This document shows, one piece after another, positions 33,357-43,493 of a stretch of DNA of 64,000 bases (position 1 is the first letter of the stretch; every line of letters starts with the position of its first letter). A program made the position numbers and the translations under genes. Below the pieces are notes generated by a model that worked only from the letters and a program-made list of their open reading frames with translations, did no database searches and had not been told where the DNA came from. Source of the stretch: Staphylotrichum longicolle (lineage: Eukaryota; Ascomycota; Sordariomycetes; Sordariales; Chaetomiaceae); contig JAHCVI010000001.1 of assembly GCA_019096155.1 (NCBI GenBank), forward strand, positions 8,494,001 through 8,558,000. The letters run 5' to 3'.

Positions 33357-35843
33357 TTACCTTCTATAGACACATACATCTATCCGCGTTGTACATTTTC
33401 GTATACATTTGCATACAAAGGAATGAGCCAAGCCCCCAACGGACATTTCTTCACTCCTTCCTCGTCGAACCCCAGCTCCCCACCAACGCATGGCCTTCTC
33501 CCCGCCGTCGGCCAGCCTCTCCTCCTGCAGCACCTCCGACAGGCACCTCCAGGGATCGCGGCCGCCGCCCCACTTGAGCAGGTTCTCCTTGAGCCGCTCG
33601 CCATTCTCCCTCTTGAGCGCGCCGCCGCCGTGGCCCGACGCGAACACCACCTCCCACACGCGCTGCGCCAGCACGCGGTCAAAGAGGTAGCTGTAGTAGG
33701 TGCTGCCGTAGCCCGACAGGTGGCCAAAGAAGCCCTGCCAGCGCGTGCCCGGCGGGTCCACGGGCGCACTGCTGTACGTCTTTTGGATGCCGCGGAAGAT
33801 CTCTGTCGAGTCGAACTTGGGCTGCGCGGCCCGCGACGAGTGCAGCGCCTGGTCGAGCATGGCCAGGATAATCTGATTCTCCGTGTCCGACGCCTCGAAC
33901 CGCTTGGCCTGGCGCACCTTTTGCGCCACCATCCGGTAGGGGAGCGGCTCGTCCGTCTCGTGGTGGCGCGCGAACTGCGCCAGGACGGTCGGGTCCGCCG
34001 CGAAGTACTCCATGAGCGTGGACGGGAGCTCCGCCAGGTCGGTGGCGCACCGCGTGCCCGAGACGGTCTGGAACGAGGTGCGCGCCAGGATCGAGTGGAT
34101 CGCATGTCCCATCTCGTGGAAGAGCGTCTCGAGCTGGAAGAAGGTGAGGAGGGCGGGCTGGTCGCCTTGGCTCGATGGCTGGGGGAAGTCGCAGACCAGG
34201 GCGATCGTCGGGAGCTGTTTAATGGTGTTTCCCTGCTGCGAGAAGGACATGCCGTCGTTGGCAGCCATCGCGGGGCTTGCGAACATGGCCATCTCGGGAT
34301 CTTCCTGGGTCTGCTGCCATACCTCGGCCATCTCAGACTCGGTAATCTCTCGAGAGCACCGCACAGTGAAGTGTGCCGGATTCGGCGACTTGTCTGCGCG
34401 GTAGAAGAGATCGCAGTACAGGACGGCGACGTGGCCATCCGTGTCCGAAATAACATCCAGGCGGCGTACGTCCGGATGCCATGTCTCTCCGACCAGGGGT
34501 TGTCTCGGGATGAGGCGGATGCCGTACAGGTGGGTGAAGAGCCTGGAAAGGCCTTGCATAACGACGCCGAGGGAGAAGTAATGCGACACAAGGTCACCCT
34601 GGCGCCCGGTCAGCCTCAACGGCCGACGGACGAGCTCCGAGTAATAGTCCTTGTCCCACGGGTCAAGCTCAGTGGCCCGGGGGTAAGTTTTCTGCTTCTC
34701 CGCCAGGAGCTCGGCCATCTCCTCCTTCGCCTTGGGCCGGATGCTGTCAGCCAGGGCACGGAGAAACTGCTCCACCGCTTCTGGACTGCCCGCCATCATG
34801 CGATCGCGGAGGGCAAGGTGGCCATAGCTCTCAAACCCTGAGAGATCGGCCAGTTCGGCTCTCAACCTCATCAGATTCTCGAGCATACTCACAGAACGGC
34901 GAGACGCAGTGCGAGAGGCATAATAAATGAGCTTCCGCGCGTTCGCGTCATGCACGGTGCGCAGCGCCAGGGCCGCTTGCCCGCTCAGCGTGGGAAGATG
35001 GAGCTTGCCGTTGCGGGTCAAGGCCCGCGCCTGGAGGGGATCCATGCCCGTGAACTCGCTGCTCGGTAGTACGACGACTGGTTGTTCCGGTGCCATCTCT
35101 TGAACGAAGTCGGACCCGACGGTGCTGATCTTGGATGAGAGTTCCACGAAGCGGTTGCGGTATTTCTGGGGCAGGTTGACGGCCGACTTTGTGAAGTCCA
35201 GCTTCAGCACCTCGGCCACGGCCTTCTCCTCCTCGGACCAGACGCGCGTTACGTCCGGGTTGTCCATGGCCGTGGCCAGCTGGTCGTGTAAACCCGTCAT
35301 CGTGTTGAGCTCGTTCATGTACTGGTACACCATATCCCAAGCATTGCTCGCCATGCGCTGCGTGTGGCGGTCCGGGTGGGTGACGCGGACAAAGTCGGCC
35401 ATGTCCAGCACTCGGCAAAGGATGTCGCTCAGGCGGTCGAGATCGCGGACGATGGCGCGGTACTCGTGAACGGACGACGCGGCCAGCACCTTGTCGACAA
35501 TGCCTCGAGCCTTCTTTAGGCTCACCCGGGCGAAGGTGAGGAAGCCCTTGGGCTCCTTGAGGAAGGCATTGCGGAAGAGGCCGGCGTTTACCGGCCCGCC
35601 CGTGATCTGGGAAAACTCCTCCCAATACTTGGGATGGTCGAAAACGGAGCGCAAGCAGTGGTCATCCTCTCGGGAAAGCGGCGCATGGCTGGCGGGGAGG
35701 AATGGCTGTTGGGAGTCGAGGGAGGCCGACTTCGGTGAAGTCGCGAACTGGCGCCGCTGGAGGAGGGGCGCAGCGCGCTGGACCAGACAGCTCGAGCAAA
35801 TCCATCGTTGCCATTGCCTGGGCCGTGCCACTGCCTTAATCAT
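33357..35843 (-). CDS. OCT1: Mitochondrial intermediate peptidase OCT1 (M3 metallopeptidase)
   Basis: Matrix zinc peptidase that removes an octapeptide from precursors after the main presequence cleavage. The start MIKAVARPRQWQRWICSSC was chosen because it gives a basic, Arg-rich presequence; the frame is open 39 bases upstream but lacks an ATG there. The zinc site FHEMGHAIHS has HEMGH at residues 576-580, followed by GTRCATDLAELPSTLMEYF with the third ligand Glu region. RWQGFFGHLSGYGSTYYSYLFDRVLAQRVW matches the substrate-binding C-terminal region. No introns. The product would be 828 residues; the final ~35 (WWGAGVRRGRSEEM... to VYRR) do not resemble the family's C-terminus. A one-base error near 33485-33495, after GGEKAMR, could explain this and would move the real stop upstream. 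Confidence 0.94.
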   Translation of the reverse strand: MIKAVARPRQWQRWICSSCLVQRAAPLLQRRQFATSPKSASLDSQQPFLPASHAPLSREDDHCLRSVFDHPKYWEEFSQITGGPVNAGLFRNAFLKEPKGFLTFARVSLKKARGIVDKVLAASSVHEYRAIVRDLDRLSDILCRVLDMADFVRVTHPDRHTQRMASNAWDMVYQYMNELNTMTGLHDQLATAMDNPDVTRVWSEEEKAVAEVLKLDFTKSAVNLPQKYRNRFVELSSKISTVGSDFVQEMAPEQPVVVLPSSEFTGMDPLQARALTRNGKLHLPTLSGQAALALRTVHDANARKLIYYASRTASRRSVSMLENLMRLRAELADLSGFESYGHLALRDRMMAGSPEAVEQFLRALADSIRPKAKEEMAELLAEKQKTYPRATELDPWDKDYYSELVRRPLRLTGRQGDLVSHYFSLGVVMQGLSRLFTHLYGIRLIPRQPLVGETWHPDVRRLDVISDTDGHVAVLYCDLFYRADKSPNPAHFTVRCSREITESEMAEVWQQTQEDPEMAMFASPAMAANDGMSFSQQGNTIKQLPTIALVCDFPQPSSQGDQPALLTFFQLETLFHEMGHAIHSILARTSFQTVSGTRCATDLAELPSTLMEYFAADPTVLAQFARHHETDEPLPYRMVAQKVRQAKRFEASDTENQIILAMLDQALHSSRAAQPKFDSTEIFRGIQKTYSSAPVDPPGTRWQGFFGHLSGYGSTYYSYLFDRVLAQRVWEVVFASGHGGGALKRENGERLKENLLKWGGGRDPWRCLSEVLQEERLADGGEKAMRWWGAGVRRGRSEEMSVGGLAHSFVCKCIRKCTTRIDVCVYRR

Positions 35844-36672
35844 GGTGAGCCCCAGGGCCGTCCCAAGGACGTGAGGGCGCAATGCGTGTAAGGGGGGTTA
35901 TCGCGTTCAACGTGGGCCTGCGGGCGCGTGGGCGTGTGGGCGTGTGGGCGTGCGAGCTGGTGTGGGCGCTGCCACAGTGCTCATGAAGCCGAACTGAGCA
36001 TCGAGATCGCGACCGGCAATCGATATCTGTCGTGGTATCGGGTCGCCGACGTCAAAGCTCGAGCCTTTGTTGGTGCTCGGAGTGTTGCTGCTTGGCCCCG
36101 GACAAGTCGTCCCAATTCCCAATTGCTCAAGTGGGAATCAATTGAGGCATGGTAAAAAATTGACAGGGGGAGCAGATGCCGAATTTCTGGGGAAGTCTCC
36201 TCTATCTGAATTTATTGAGCAGCTCCCAGCGGTACTTGAAGTCAGACGCAGAAGATGCACCTTGAACATCAAATAGCGCATGTAACTAGGGACTGGAAGC
36301 TGTACTCTGATAGATAAAATGTTTTACAGTATATCATGTCTTAATAACCACTTTACCCAGCATCCTATCTCTTCTCGTTGCTATTGAACGATTCCAAGTC
36401 TCATGTCCTTCTCTTGCCAAGCTTGCCGCCTTGTTACCAGGTACCTCTGCTCTTCCCATTGGCGCCCACTCTCCAGACTGGACCGAGACCGTGAATTCTT
36501 TCCGGAAACAGCCGCACAGCAGCTGCAACGTCCAATCCTGGTTTCGAGCTCACGCTTTCGCAATTCCAACCTCAAGCATCCAAGCTCTCGTCCGCCGCCA
36601 ACCCGGGAGCTTCTGCCCGCCCACTACCAGAACCCCCGATACCGCACGAGGGACATCTCAATTGGGTGGACA
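35844..36672. other. Divergent promoter region, OCT1 / MICOS subunit gene
   Basis: These 829 bp lie between two nuclear genes for mitochondrial proteins transcribed away from each other. A triplicate of GTGGGCGT is at 35928-35951, near the OCT1 start. An AT-richer stretch lies at 36270-36350. Confidence 0.55.
35928..35951 (+). repeat. Three perfect GTGGGCGT tandem repeats
   Basis: Three 8-bp units are perfectly repeated and partly extended on both sides (gcgc.. and ..gcg). They sit about 85-110 bp upstream of the OCT1 start codon on its template side, and may be a promoter element or a simple repeat. Confidence 0.8.
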
Positions 36673-37680
36673 ATGGCCGCAAGAGTGCTCCTGCAGCGGG
36701 TAAGCCCTCACCTTGACGGACTCGGCTCCAAATGCAGCATCTCACGACCTCGGGACATTGAGCACTAACCGGCACCCACCTTGAACAGCGCGTTGCGCCA
36801 TTGACGGCTGCCGTGCTGGTAGGGACCGTCGCGTTCTACCCCCGGGCTGCCCACGCCGAAGCTCCCAGCGAGCGCCAATTCGTACGTCTCCCAGAACACT
36901 TCGCTCCCAAAACTCGCTTGAGATCCATCTAACCCCGAATTCCGGCACCTCCAGCCTAGGAAGCCCATCTACGATGACGACTTCGACGTCTTCCCCGTGG
37001 CCAAGCCCGTGCCGGTCTCCGATACCACCGTCGCCGCCCTCCCGACCTCCACCCCGCCTTCACCAACAGAGGAGCCGCTTCCCACCTCCACCCCCCTCGA
37101 GCCCGCGGTGACAGCCCCGGAATCCACCACCACCGCCGTCACCACCGCCCTCCGCACCCGCGCCCCGACCCCGACCGACCGCCTCGCCGCCCAGATCCGC
37201 CGCGCCCGCCTCTTCATCTACGGCCAGGCCTGCGCGGCCGAGGACGCCGTCAACAGCACCATGGCGCGCGCCTTCGCCCTCGAGCAGTCCTTCACGTCGA
37301 CCATCGCCTCGCTCGCGCCCCCGCGCGAGTCGGGCGAGAAGCTCATGCCGGGTCTGATCTACGTGCTGGTGGCGGGCATGGCCGGCAGCATCGTGGCGCG
37401 GAACCGCAACGTGCTGCTGCGCGGCGCGACCCCGCTCGCGCTGGGCCTGGGCGCCGCCTGGGTCGTCATCCCCGTGACCATGGGCAACGTCAGCGCCCTG
37501 GTGTGGGAGTACGAGAAGAAGGTGCCGGCGCTGGCGGACGCGCACCTGCGGACCCGCGAGGGCATCGAGAAGGGCGTGTACATGACGCGGGTGCACGCCG
37601 AGCTGGCACAGAGGAAGGTGTATGAGGGCGTGCGGGATGCGAGGGAGGCGATGGAGGCGTGGGTGCGCAAGGGGAAATAA
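36673..37680 (+). CDS. MICOS complex subunit, MIC26/MIC27 (apolipoprotein O) family
   Basis: Inner-membrane protein of the MICOS complex that shapes cristae junctions. Exons are 36673-36699 (MAARVLLQR), 36789-36881 (RVAPLTAAVLVGTVAFYPRAAHAEAPSERQF) and 36955-37680 (PRKPIYDDDFDVFP...), giving 281 residues. The N-terminus is a basic, hydrophobic mitochondrial targeting segment. A Pro/Thr-rich linker follows, then RLAAQIRRARLFIYGQACAAEDAVN and two membrane segments (LMPGLIYVLVAGMAGSIVARN and TPLALGLGAAWVVIPVTMGNV). This layout matches the apolipoprotein O fold of Mic26/Mic27. The very short first exon (nine codons) is supported by good splice sites (ggGTAAGC, gaacAG). I cannot separate MIC26 from MIC27. 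Confidence 0.88.
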
Positions 37681-37722
37681 GGGTAAAAGAGTTTGCAGGG
37701 AAAGGTTGGGGAGATTCAAGAA

Positions 37723-37737
37723 CCCCCCCCCCCCCCC
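37723..37737 (+). repeat. Homopolymer C15
   Basis: A run of 15 cytosines lies 42 bp after the MICOS gene stop codon, in its 3' UTR and between two convergent genes. Its length may not be reliable. Confidence 0.8.
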
Positions 37738-37957
37738 ACAAATGTAGAGATGGATAGAGCAGTAAGGGGGTGATATGTGGCTCTGCTTGTATCATAAGTA
37801 GAGGTTCCGGCCGGATAGACAAATTTGCTTTGTGATGAGGGGATGTGTTCTGGTTGTTGCCAACCCGTGCCCACACCCCGGTGTTATCATTACATGTATG
37901 TACAGATCTATCGTCTAGGGTATCATATGCCACGCCACGCACTGCTGTCTCTGCCGT

Positions 37958-39001
37958 CTACAAACTCTGCTCGCTCCGCTCCCCGAGCCCGCTGTAAAAC
38001 TTCAGCGCCCGCTCATAGGTCCACATAGTCACAGCGCTCGCCGGCGCCGACTTCAGCAGGCTGACCGTCAACCCCCGATACAGCCCCCTAAACCCCTCGT
38101 TCCTCACAATCATCCTCATCGCCCCCAACGCCCCGGCGTACTCGGGGATGTTCTTGTGCACGTACATCCCCCGCGTGGGACCCTGCACCTGGATCCTCTT
38201 GCGGACCAGGTCCAGCGGGAACGTGCCCGTCTTGGCCAGGACGCTCGCGACCGTCCCCGCCACCGCGCCGCCCGTGCTGAACGGCAGCTCCAGCCCGCTC
38301 AGGGGCGGCCGCAGCGTCTCGTACACGGCGAAGAAGAAGCCCATGTACGGCACGATCTGCGCCAGGCCCGGCCCGAGCCCGCGGAAGAATCCCCGCACCC
38401 CTTCCTCGCGCTGGATCTGCGCGACGGCTCGCCACAGGCTCGCATACACCTTGTCGTTGCCCTGGGCCGCGAATCGCGTGCGGAGCAGGTCCAGCGGGTA
38501 GGTGGATGCGGTGGCGGCGCCGCCGCCGACCGCGCCGGCGATGAAGGACTCGGCGGCCTGGGGCAGGGTGTCCTCGCCGAGGGTCGAGTGGAGGAGGAGG
38601 GTGGCGGAGCGGTAGGCGGTGAACTGCACGGCGCTGTAGCACACGTAGAGCAGCTCGGCGGGCACGTTGCCCTTCCAGAGGCCGGTGATGCCCTCGGCGC
38701 GGAGGATGTGGCGGAGGGTGGGGAGGGTGCCCTTGTAGATGGGCCCGCCGTGGAGGTTGCGCTGCGAGAGGGGGTCCGAGAGGGAGTGGGTTTGGAGTTG
38801 CAGGCGGATCTTGACGACGTCGAGGGGCGCGATGACGAATCTACAAGATTTGCAGATGTTAGCAGGCTGGTCTTACGGCTGCAGTGCGCTTTGTCTTTGG
38901 GACGGGGGGAAGTACCGAGCAATCAAGCCGGCCGTGGCCCCGGCGGCCGTAACCTGTAGACGAGAGCCCTCATCCTTGAGGCGGTCGCCCTTGAGCGACA
39001 T
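37958..39001 (-). CDS. TPC1: Mitochondrial thiamine pyrophosphate carrier
   Basis: Mitochondrial carrier (SLC25) that imports ThPP. Exon 1 (39001-38916) encodes MSLKGDRLKDEGSRLQVTAAGATAGLIA. The intron 38915-38841 is followed by exon 2 (38840-37958); total 322 residues. Three Solcar repeats show PLDVVKIRLQ, PLDLLRTRF and PLDLVRKRIQ signatures, each followed by G-rich helices such as GFFRGLGPGLAQIVPYMGFFFAVYE and GLYRGLTVSLLKSAPASAVTMWTYE. The start peptide SLKGDRLKDEG and the repeat details fit fungal TPC1. It is convergent with the MICOS gene and lies 277 bp from its stop. Confidence 0.92.
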
Positions 39002-40484
39002 TCATCCGGTGCCGGCGGCCAGATCCCCGGGCCTTTGCGCAAAGTGTTTCTTTGTACTTTTGGCTGGGATGCACTGGTCGCGTCGCGCTGTCGCTGCAAG
39101 AGTGGAGTCGAGTCGACTGTGCGCTCGTATCGTCAAGGATGCAAGATATGTCCCTTCAATGTTGCGTTCGCAGTCAAGTCTGGTGGAAAATAAGTTGTTC
39201 GGACCCGACCCGGAGAAAATCCAGATGTAACTTGGTCTGGGCGCCAGTTTGGTGCTTTGCTATTGAAGTCACGGTCGCTAGTGTACACCTGTTTGTTTCA
39301 TGCCAGAATGCAGCGCTCCATTCAATATTTTTTTTCTAGGATTCTGGACATTGGAATTGGGTGGTGACGACATCGGCGCTGTTAGATCCGCAGGGGTCCA
39401 AATGCACCGAGAGAGCCTCAGCAAGGTCTAGATCGGCATGTTCCGACGCCGAGACCTGACAGCCTCTGGTCAAAAAAGAGCGTACACCAAATCAGGATAT
39501 GGAGCATCTTTCATTCACTTTCTGATGAATTGGGATTTTACCCCTTAGAAACTATAGAGAGAGAAGAAAAGTCAAGATCAGAAACAAGGACATAAAAGAA
39601 GACGAGGAAAAGAAGAGCGTCCATGTTTTGTTTGGAAAGGCCCTGGGTCTGTTCATGGTCGGAATACCCAAGCACAATGCCAACTCTTATTGCGCCTAGA
39701 ACTGCTTGGTGGATCCCTTCCACTCTCATTTGCGTGCCGGGAATCGTCTAGGCAGGCGGAAACATGAACCGAGCAGCAGGAGGCGCATTGCGAGCCGTTC
39801 GGAGAAGTTTGAGATTGCCGGCAAGTTACTCCGAAGAGCGGCATGGGGGTTTTACAGCGGCGGCAATTTGCCTGCAATGGAGCAACTGGAGCCTCTCTCC
39901 ACAAGACCAGCGCACGAGGTTGGAATCGCGCGTCTTCGATTGGCTCCATCCGACCGAATCGCAGCCTAGCGGCGGGATCCACTCGAATTGGCTGAACAGC
40001 CCGAGCTTGCATGCGCGGGCCAGCGGCAGTGCGGAAGGGGCAGGCAGTGGCCACTCACAGCGAGCTTGGAAGCTGTCATCGCAGCTCCCCAGGAATCTGA
40101 TAGCGGGGTCCCCATGGGAGATAGGACCTTCCTGGGGAACTGTTTGAGGTTTCGCCTCATAATCACCGCGTCTGTCCAGGAGCTCTTGTGTTTTACCGTT
40201 CTCTTCTCCATCGTCGAAATCTTTGTCACTTCAACTTCTTTGGTTCTTGCCGTGCGACGCCTCCTCAGTGCAAACATCGAGTGACGCAGTGGCAGCTGAA
40301 CGCAGCACAGACAGGGACAGGCGCATGTGATCGAAACATACCTGCAGTGAGCGCCTGAAACAGGCTTCACGCCTTCATACCTACGACCATCATCACTTTT
40401 CTCCTTCCTCCTCACGCTTGCTCTCTTCTTGAGCAGTCATATTCCAACTTGCACCCCTAAGAATCACTCATCACAACCAACACG
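39002..40484. other. Intergenic region, TPC1 / gene 40485
   Basis: About 1.5 kb between divergent starts. An open frame at 39764-40147 (+) has no recognisable family and unusual composition, so it is not annotated. CT-rich sequence before 40485 looks like a leader. Confidence 0.5.
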
Positions 40485-41752
40485 ATGGCTGTTGCAGCGC
40501 CGCCGCCATTCAACATCGTCCCTCCAGACGTCAGGGCCTGCGTAGAGCCAGTGCTCTCGGCCTTGGCCGGCGCCGCCGTCTCGACGCAACCTCCCACCAA
40601 TGTTCTTCCCTCACTCACGCCAATCCTCCGCCAACGGGTCCAGCTCATGTCATCAGCCAGCACAGAACCATGGATTCGGCTTCTGACGTACGACCCGGCC
40701 AAGGTGTCACAGCTGACGGCTATCGCCCAGAGCGGCATCCTAGACCCGCATCCGGTGTCCGGAGAGATTGAGGTGGACTGGGATAGTGAGGTCGATCGCA
40801 AATACAAGAGATCAGACCAGGAGACGCTGCAAACCCTGGTGGTGCTCAAGGAGCTCCATCTCTTCTTCAAGCTCTTGTACTGCACGGGCGATCCGGATGC
40901 CGGCGAAGGGTGGCGGGTTGGTGAGGTCGGGGCGGTCGACCCCTCAACTATCACCATGTTTAGCGGGTTTTCAGATATCAACGAAGCCGAAAAGTCGTTC
41001 CAGGCGAACAGGCCGACGGTGAAGGCGTGGCCCGTCCTCAACGGCCGCCATGTGGAGGAGAGCACTAATGGTGCTTGGAGCACACAAACCATCCCGGACG
41101 ACGACGATGACGATGATGACGACTACTGGGGTCGATACGACGCGACGCCGTCTAGGACGCCGGCTAGAACACCCGCTGCTAAGCACTCGCCCGCTCCGCA
41201 GACACTTGCACCGACGTCTCAACCGGGCATTCAACGCAGTCAGTCCACCGAGGCCGAGGATGCGTACTATGCCATGTACGACTCGGTCCAAACCAGCCAT
41301 GGACAACCATGACCCGGACGAGGAGATTCACCACGTCGAGTACGCCCAACCGGTCCCCACTGGGCGTGCCCAAGACACAGCCTTCTCAGGTCGACGGAAC
41401 CACGACGGAGCGGAAGGAAACGAATGACGGCCCGGTACTGGCGCAGCCCATTCCCATCAAGCCTGGGTCCTCCCGGTCGTCCGTGTCCCGAGGCAGCGAC
41501 AAGGAGGCGTGGGTGCTGACAAACCCACGGCCTTCTTCGAGCGCCAGTTCCAACGCATCGGAGACGGTCGCCAAGCTCGAGGAGGTAGCTGAGAGCCGCG
41601 TCCAGACCGAGTACGGCGTGAAGCAGCACATTTCACGCAGCATCAGGAGCTTGTTCCTACTTTCGCGGTCGTCAGGCATCGATCGAGAAGAGTTTGAGAG
41701 GATGGTCCGGACAGAGTTGGATGTGTTGGGTATGGTTGAGCAGGACATCTAG
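40485..41752 (+). CDS. Uncharacterised acidic fungal protein, two frameshifts
   Basis: I recognise no domain. The N-terminal block MAVAAPPPFNIVPPDVRACV, then PSLTPILRQRVQLMSS, PWIRLLTYDPAKVSQLTAIA and TLVVLKELHLFFKLLYCTGD looks folded and mostly helical. It is followed by an Asp9 tract, YWGRYDATPSRTPARTPA, and a Ser/Thr-rich disordered part. The C-terminal block SETVAKLEEVAESRVQTEYGVKQHISRSIRSLFLLSRSSGIDREEFERMVRTELDVLGMVEQDI is helical. The blocks are in three frames: shift one near 41295-41305 (after MYDSVQ), shift two near 41350-41362. Between them the middle frame reads PAMDNHDPDEEIHHVEYAQ. The stop is at 41750-41752. The acidic middle and helical end suggest a scaffold or regulatory protein, but that is only a guess. 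Confidence 0.7.
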
Positions 41753-42459
41753 GGAGATGTGCGGTCGAGCTTGTCTTAACTTCATCCTGTCAATCTGCAT
41801 GGTCATGGCGATGGTTGGTTCGTTTCGGTCTTCCAGCTACGGGGTTTCCGTTTGTACGACGCACTGGTCAGGTCTGCATTTGGAATGGTGTTAGCAGGCG
41901 TTGTTTGGCTTATCCTGGTTGTGCAGAGCAGGACATCGAGATACCGCACACATGTCAGCGAATAGCATATTTGATATCTGAGTCTCAGACGACTTGGAGA
42001 ACAAAGCCGAAGGTGAAGTGGTTCCAGAACTCTCGGGCCGACACACTTGTCAGCGTCCAAGAATCAAGATGCTGCGCCGGGCACTCGCGGATGTCTCAGT
42101 GACCCAGTGAACAAAGATATCGAGCAATAATCAAGCCGATTAGGCCATCGATTCCAGCCAAGGTCCATTGCCTTCGCGCGCGCCCTGTGTGTGCAAGTCA
42201 GACAGCCATGCTGACAAGGGTTAGGGTTGTCTGCACCCCTAAAAATTCTGCCTCAATTCCTAGGCGCCCCCATGCAGCTGCAACCGCCAAAAAAGTTCCC
42301 AGGCGCGACATTCGGCGAAAAAGAGCGGCGACGACGAGGCCGGCACGAACACAACTGAGCGCCGTCTCTTCCGACCGACGAGCAGCCACATAGGAACGGG
42401 ACACCCGCCGTTCGCCCCCTTCGTCCTTCCGATCTCTACAACCCTCCACACACGACACA
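41753..42459. other. Intergenic region upstream of the mS42-like gene
   Basis: These 707 bp are in tandem orientation. A telomere-like AGGGTTAGGGTT lies at 42217-42228, 232 bp before the next start. No gene is supported. Confidence 0.55.
42217..42228 (+). promoter_or_regulatory. Telomere-like TTAGGG element upstream of a mitoribosomal protein gene
   Basis: The sequence AGGGTTAGGGTT is followed by cacccctaaaa, a related motif on the other strand. TTAGGG elements are known as Tbf1-type sites in ribosomal protein promoters of several fungi. The function here is inferred. Confidence 0.4.
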
Positions 42460-43493
42460 ATGCTGCGCCCGAGGTTAAGGATACCACTGCGGCCGCGTCT
42501 GCCCACGGCGCCGGTCCAGTCGCAGCTGCTGCCGCTGGCCAGCCGGATGAGGTCGATGCACTCCCTCATGCCGCTCGAGTACAATACCAAGAACGAGGTC
42601 TCGCAGAAGGGCATCCCCGATTTCCTGTCGCCTGCCGCCTTCAACATCGCGTGGACCCAGTACCAGACACATCTCCTGGAGAAGCTCAACAGCTTGACGG
42701 CAGGCATGTCTCTCTGTCCCTGTCTTTCTTGGGTGGTTGGGATGTGAGAGTGTGCATGAGTACTAACCAGGCACGTTGTCTGCAGAGACTGATTGGGAAT
42801 CGAAACACGTCAAGGAGATCATGCTCGGCAACGCCCGCGACCCCAACGCCGCGCCCATCTTCAACTATGCCAGCATGATCCACAACAACCACTTCTTCTT
42901 CAAGCACATCGCCACCAAGCCCGTCGAGATGCCCGCCAACCTCCGCGGCCACCTCGAGAAGTCATTCGGCTCCATCGAGACCCTCCGCCAGCAGATGGTC
43001 TACACGGCCGCCAGCATGTTCGGCCCGGGCTTCGTGTGGCTGGTCAAGACGTCGCGGCCGGGCCTGCCCATCGCCTTCAAGGTGCTCACCACCTACGCCG
43101 CCGGCTCGCCCTACCCCGCGCCACTGGCGGCGCCAGGAGGTCGACATGAACACGGCCGCGGGCGGCTCCACCGAGGCCGGCATCGAGGCCGGCAAGTCGT
43201 ACTTTGAGAAGACGGCGTACGGCGCGGGCAAGACCAACGCCGTGTCCAAGAAGGTGGCCTTCGCGCCCGGCGGCACCGACCTGCTGCCCGTGCTGTGCCT
43301 CAACACCTGGGAGCACGTCTGGCTGTGGGACTACGGCTTCGGCGTCGGCCAGACCCACGGCGGCAAGCTGGCGTACGCCGAGGCGTGGTGGAAGAAGATC
43401 AACTGGGAGCTGGTGCAGAAGGAGGCCAACATCCAGAAGCTGGAGATGTCGGCGGGCGGCGCCCCCGCGCCCTCGGCGGCTGCGGCTGCGTGA
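42460..43493 (+). CDS. RSM26: Mitochondrial small-subunit ribosomal protein mS42 (Rsm26-like, Fe/Mn-SOD fold)
   Basis: SOD-fold protein of the fungal mitoribosome. The N-terminus (MLRPRLRIPLRPRLPTAPVQ..RSMHSLMPLEYN) is an Arg-rich targeting signal. The SOD N-domain follows (FNIAWTQYQTHLLEKLNSLTA|ETDWESKHVKEIML, NYASMIHNNHFFFKHI), then the C-domain (QQMVYTAASMFGPGFVWLV, LLPVLCLNTWEHVWLWDYGFG, YAEAWWKKINWELVQ). The SOD metal ligands are not all kept, which favours the ribosomal paralogue (mS42 or mS43) over an enzyme; I lean to mS42. The only boundary that joins the two exons in frame is 42704-42785, beginning gcatgt: a GC-AG intron. Near 43121-43130 the frame slips (gcgccactgg, expected AHW-type codons before RRQEVDMNTAAGG). 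Confidence 0.8.
42704..42785 (+). other. Probable GC-AG intron in the mS42-like gene
   Basis: The donor is CAG|GCATGT, the branch region tactaac is at 42761-42767 and the acceptor tgcag at 42781-42785. The exons join as GCA G|AG ACT, giving TAETDWES. No GT donor nearby gives an open junction. Confidence 0.7.

Noticed and set aside
33345..34841. 498-codon plus-strand open frame
   Set aside because: It is the mirror of OCT1, which carries HEMGH and family sequence. GC-rich codon bias keeps the opposite strand open.
39764..40147. 127-codon open frame between TPC1 and gene 40485
   Set aside because: It has no recognisable motif or leader and a start context no better than others. It is likely a chance frame in GC-rich DNA.
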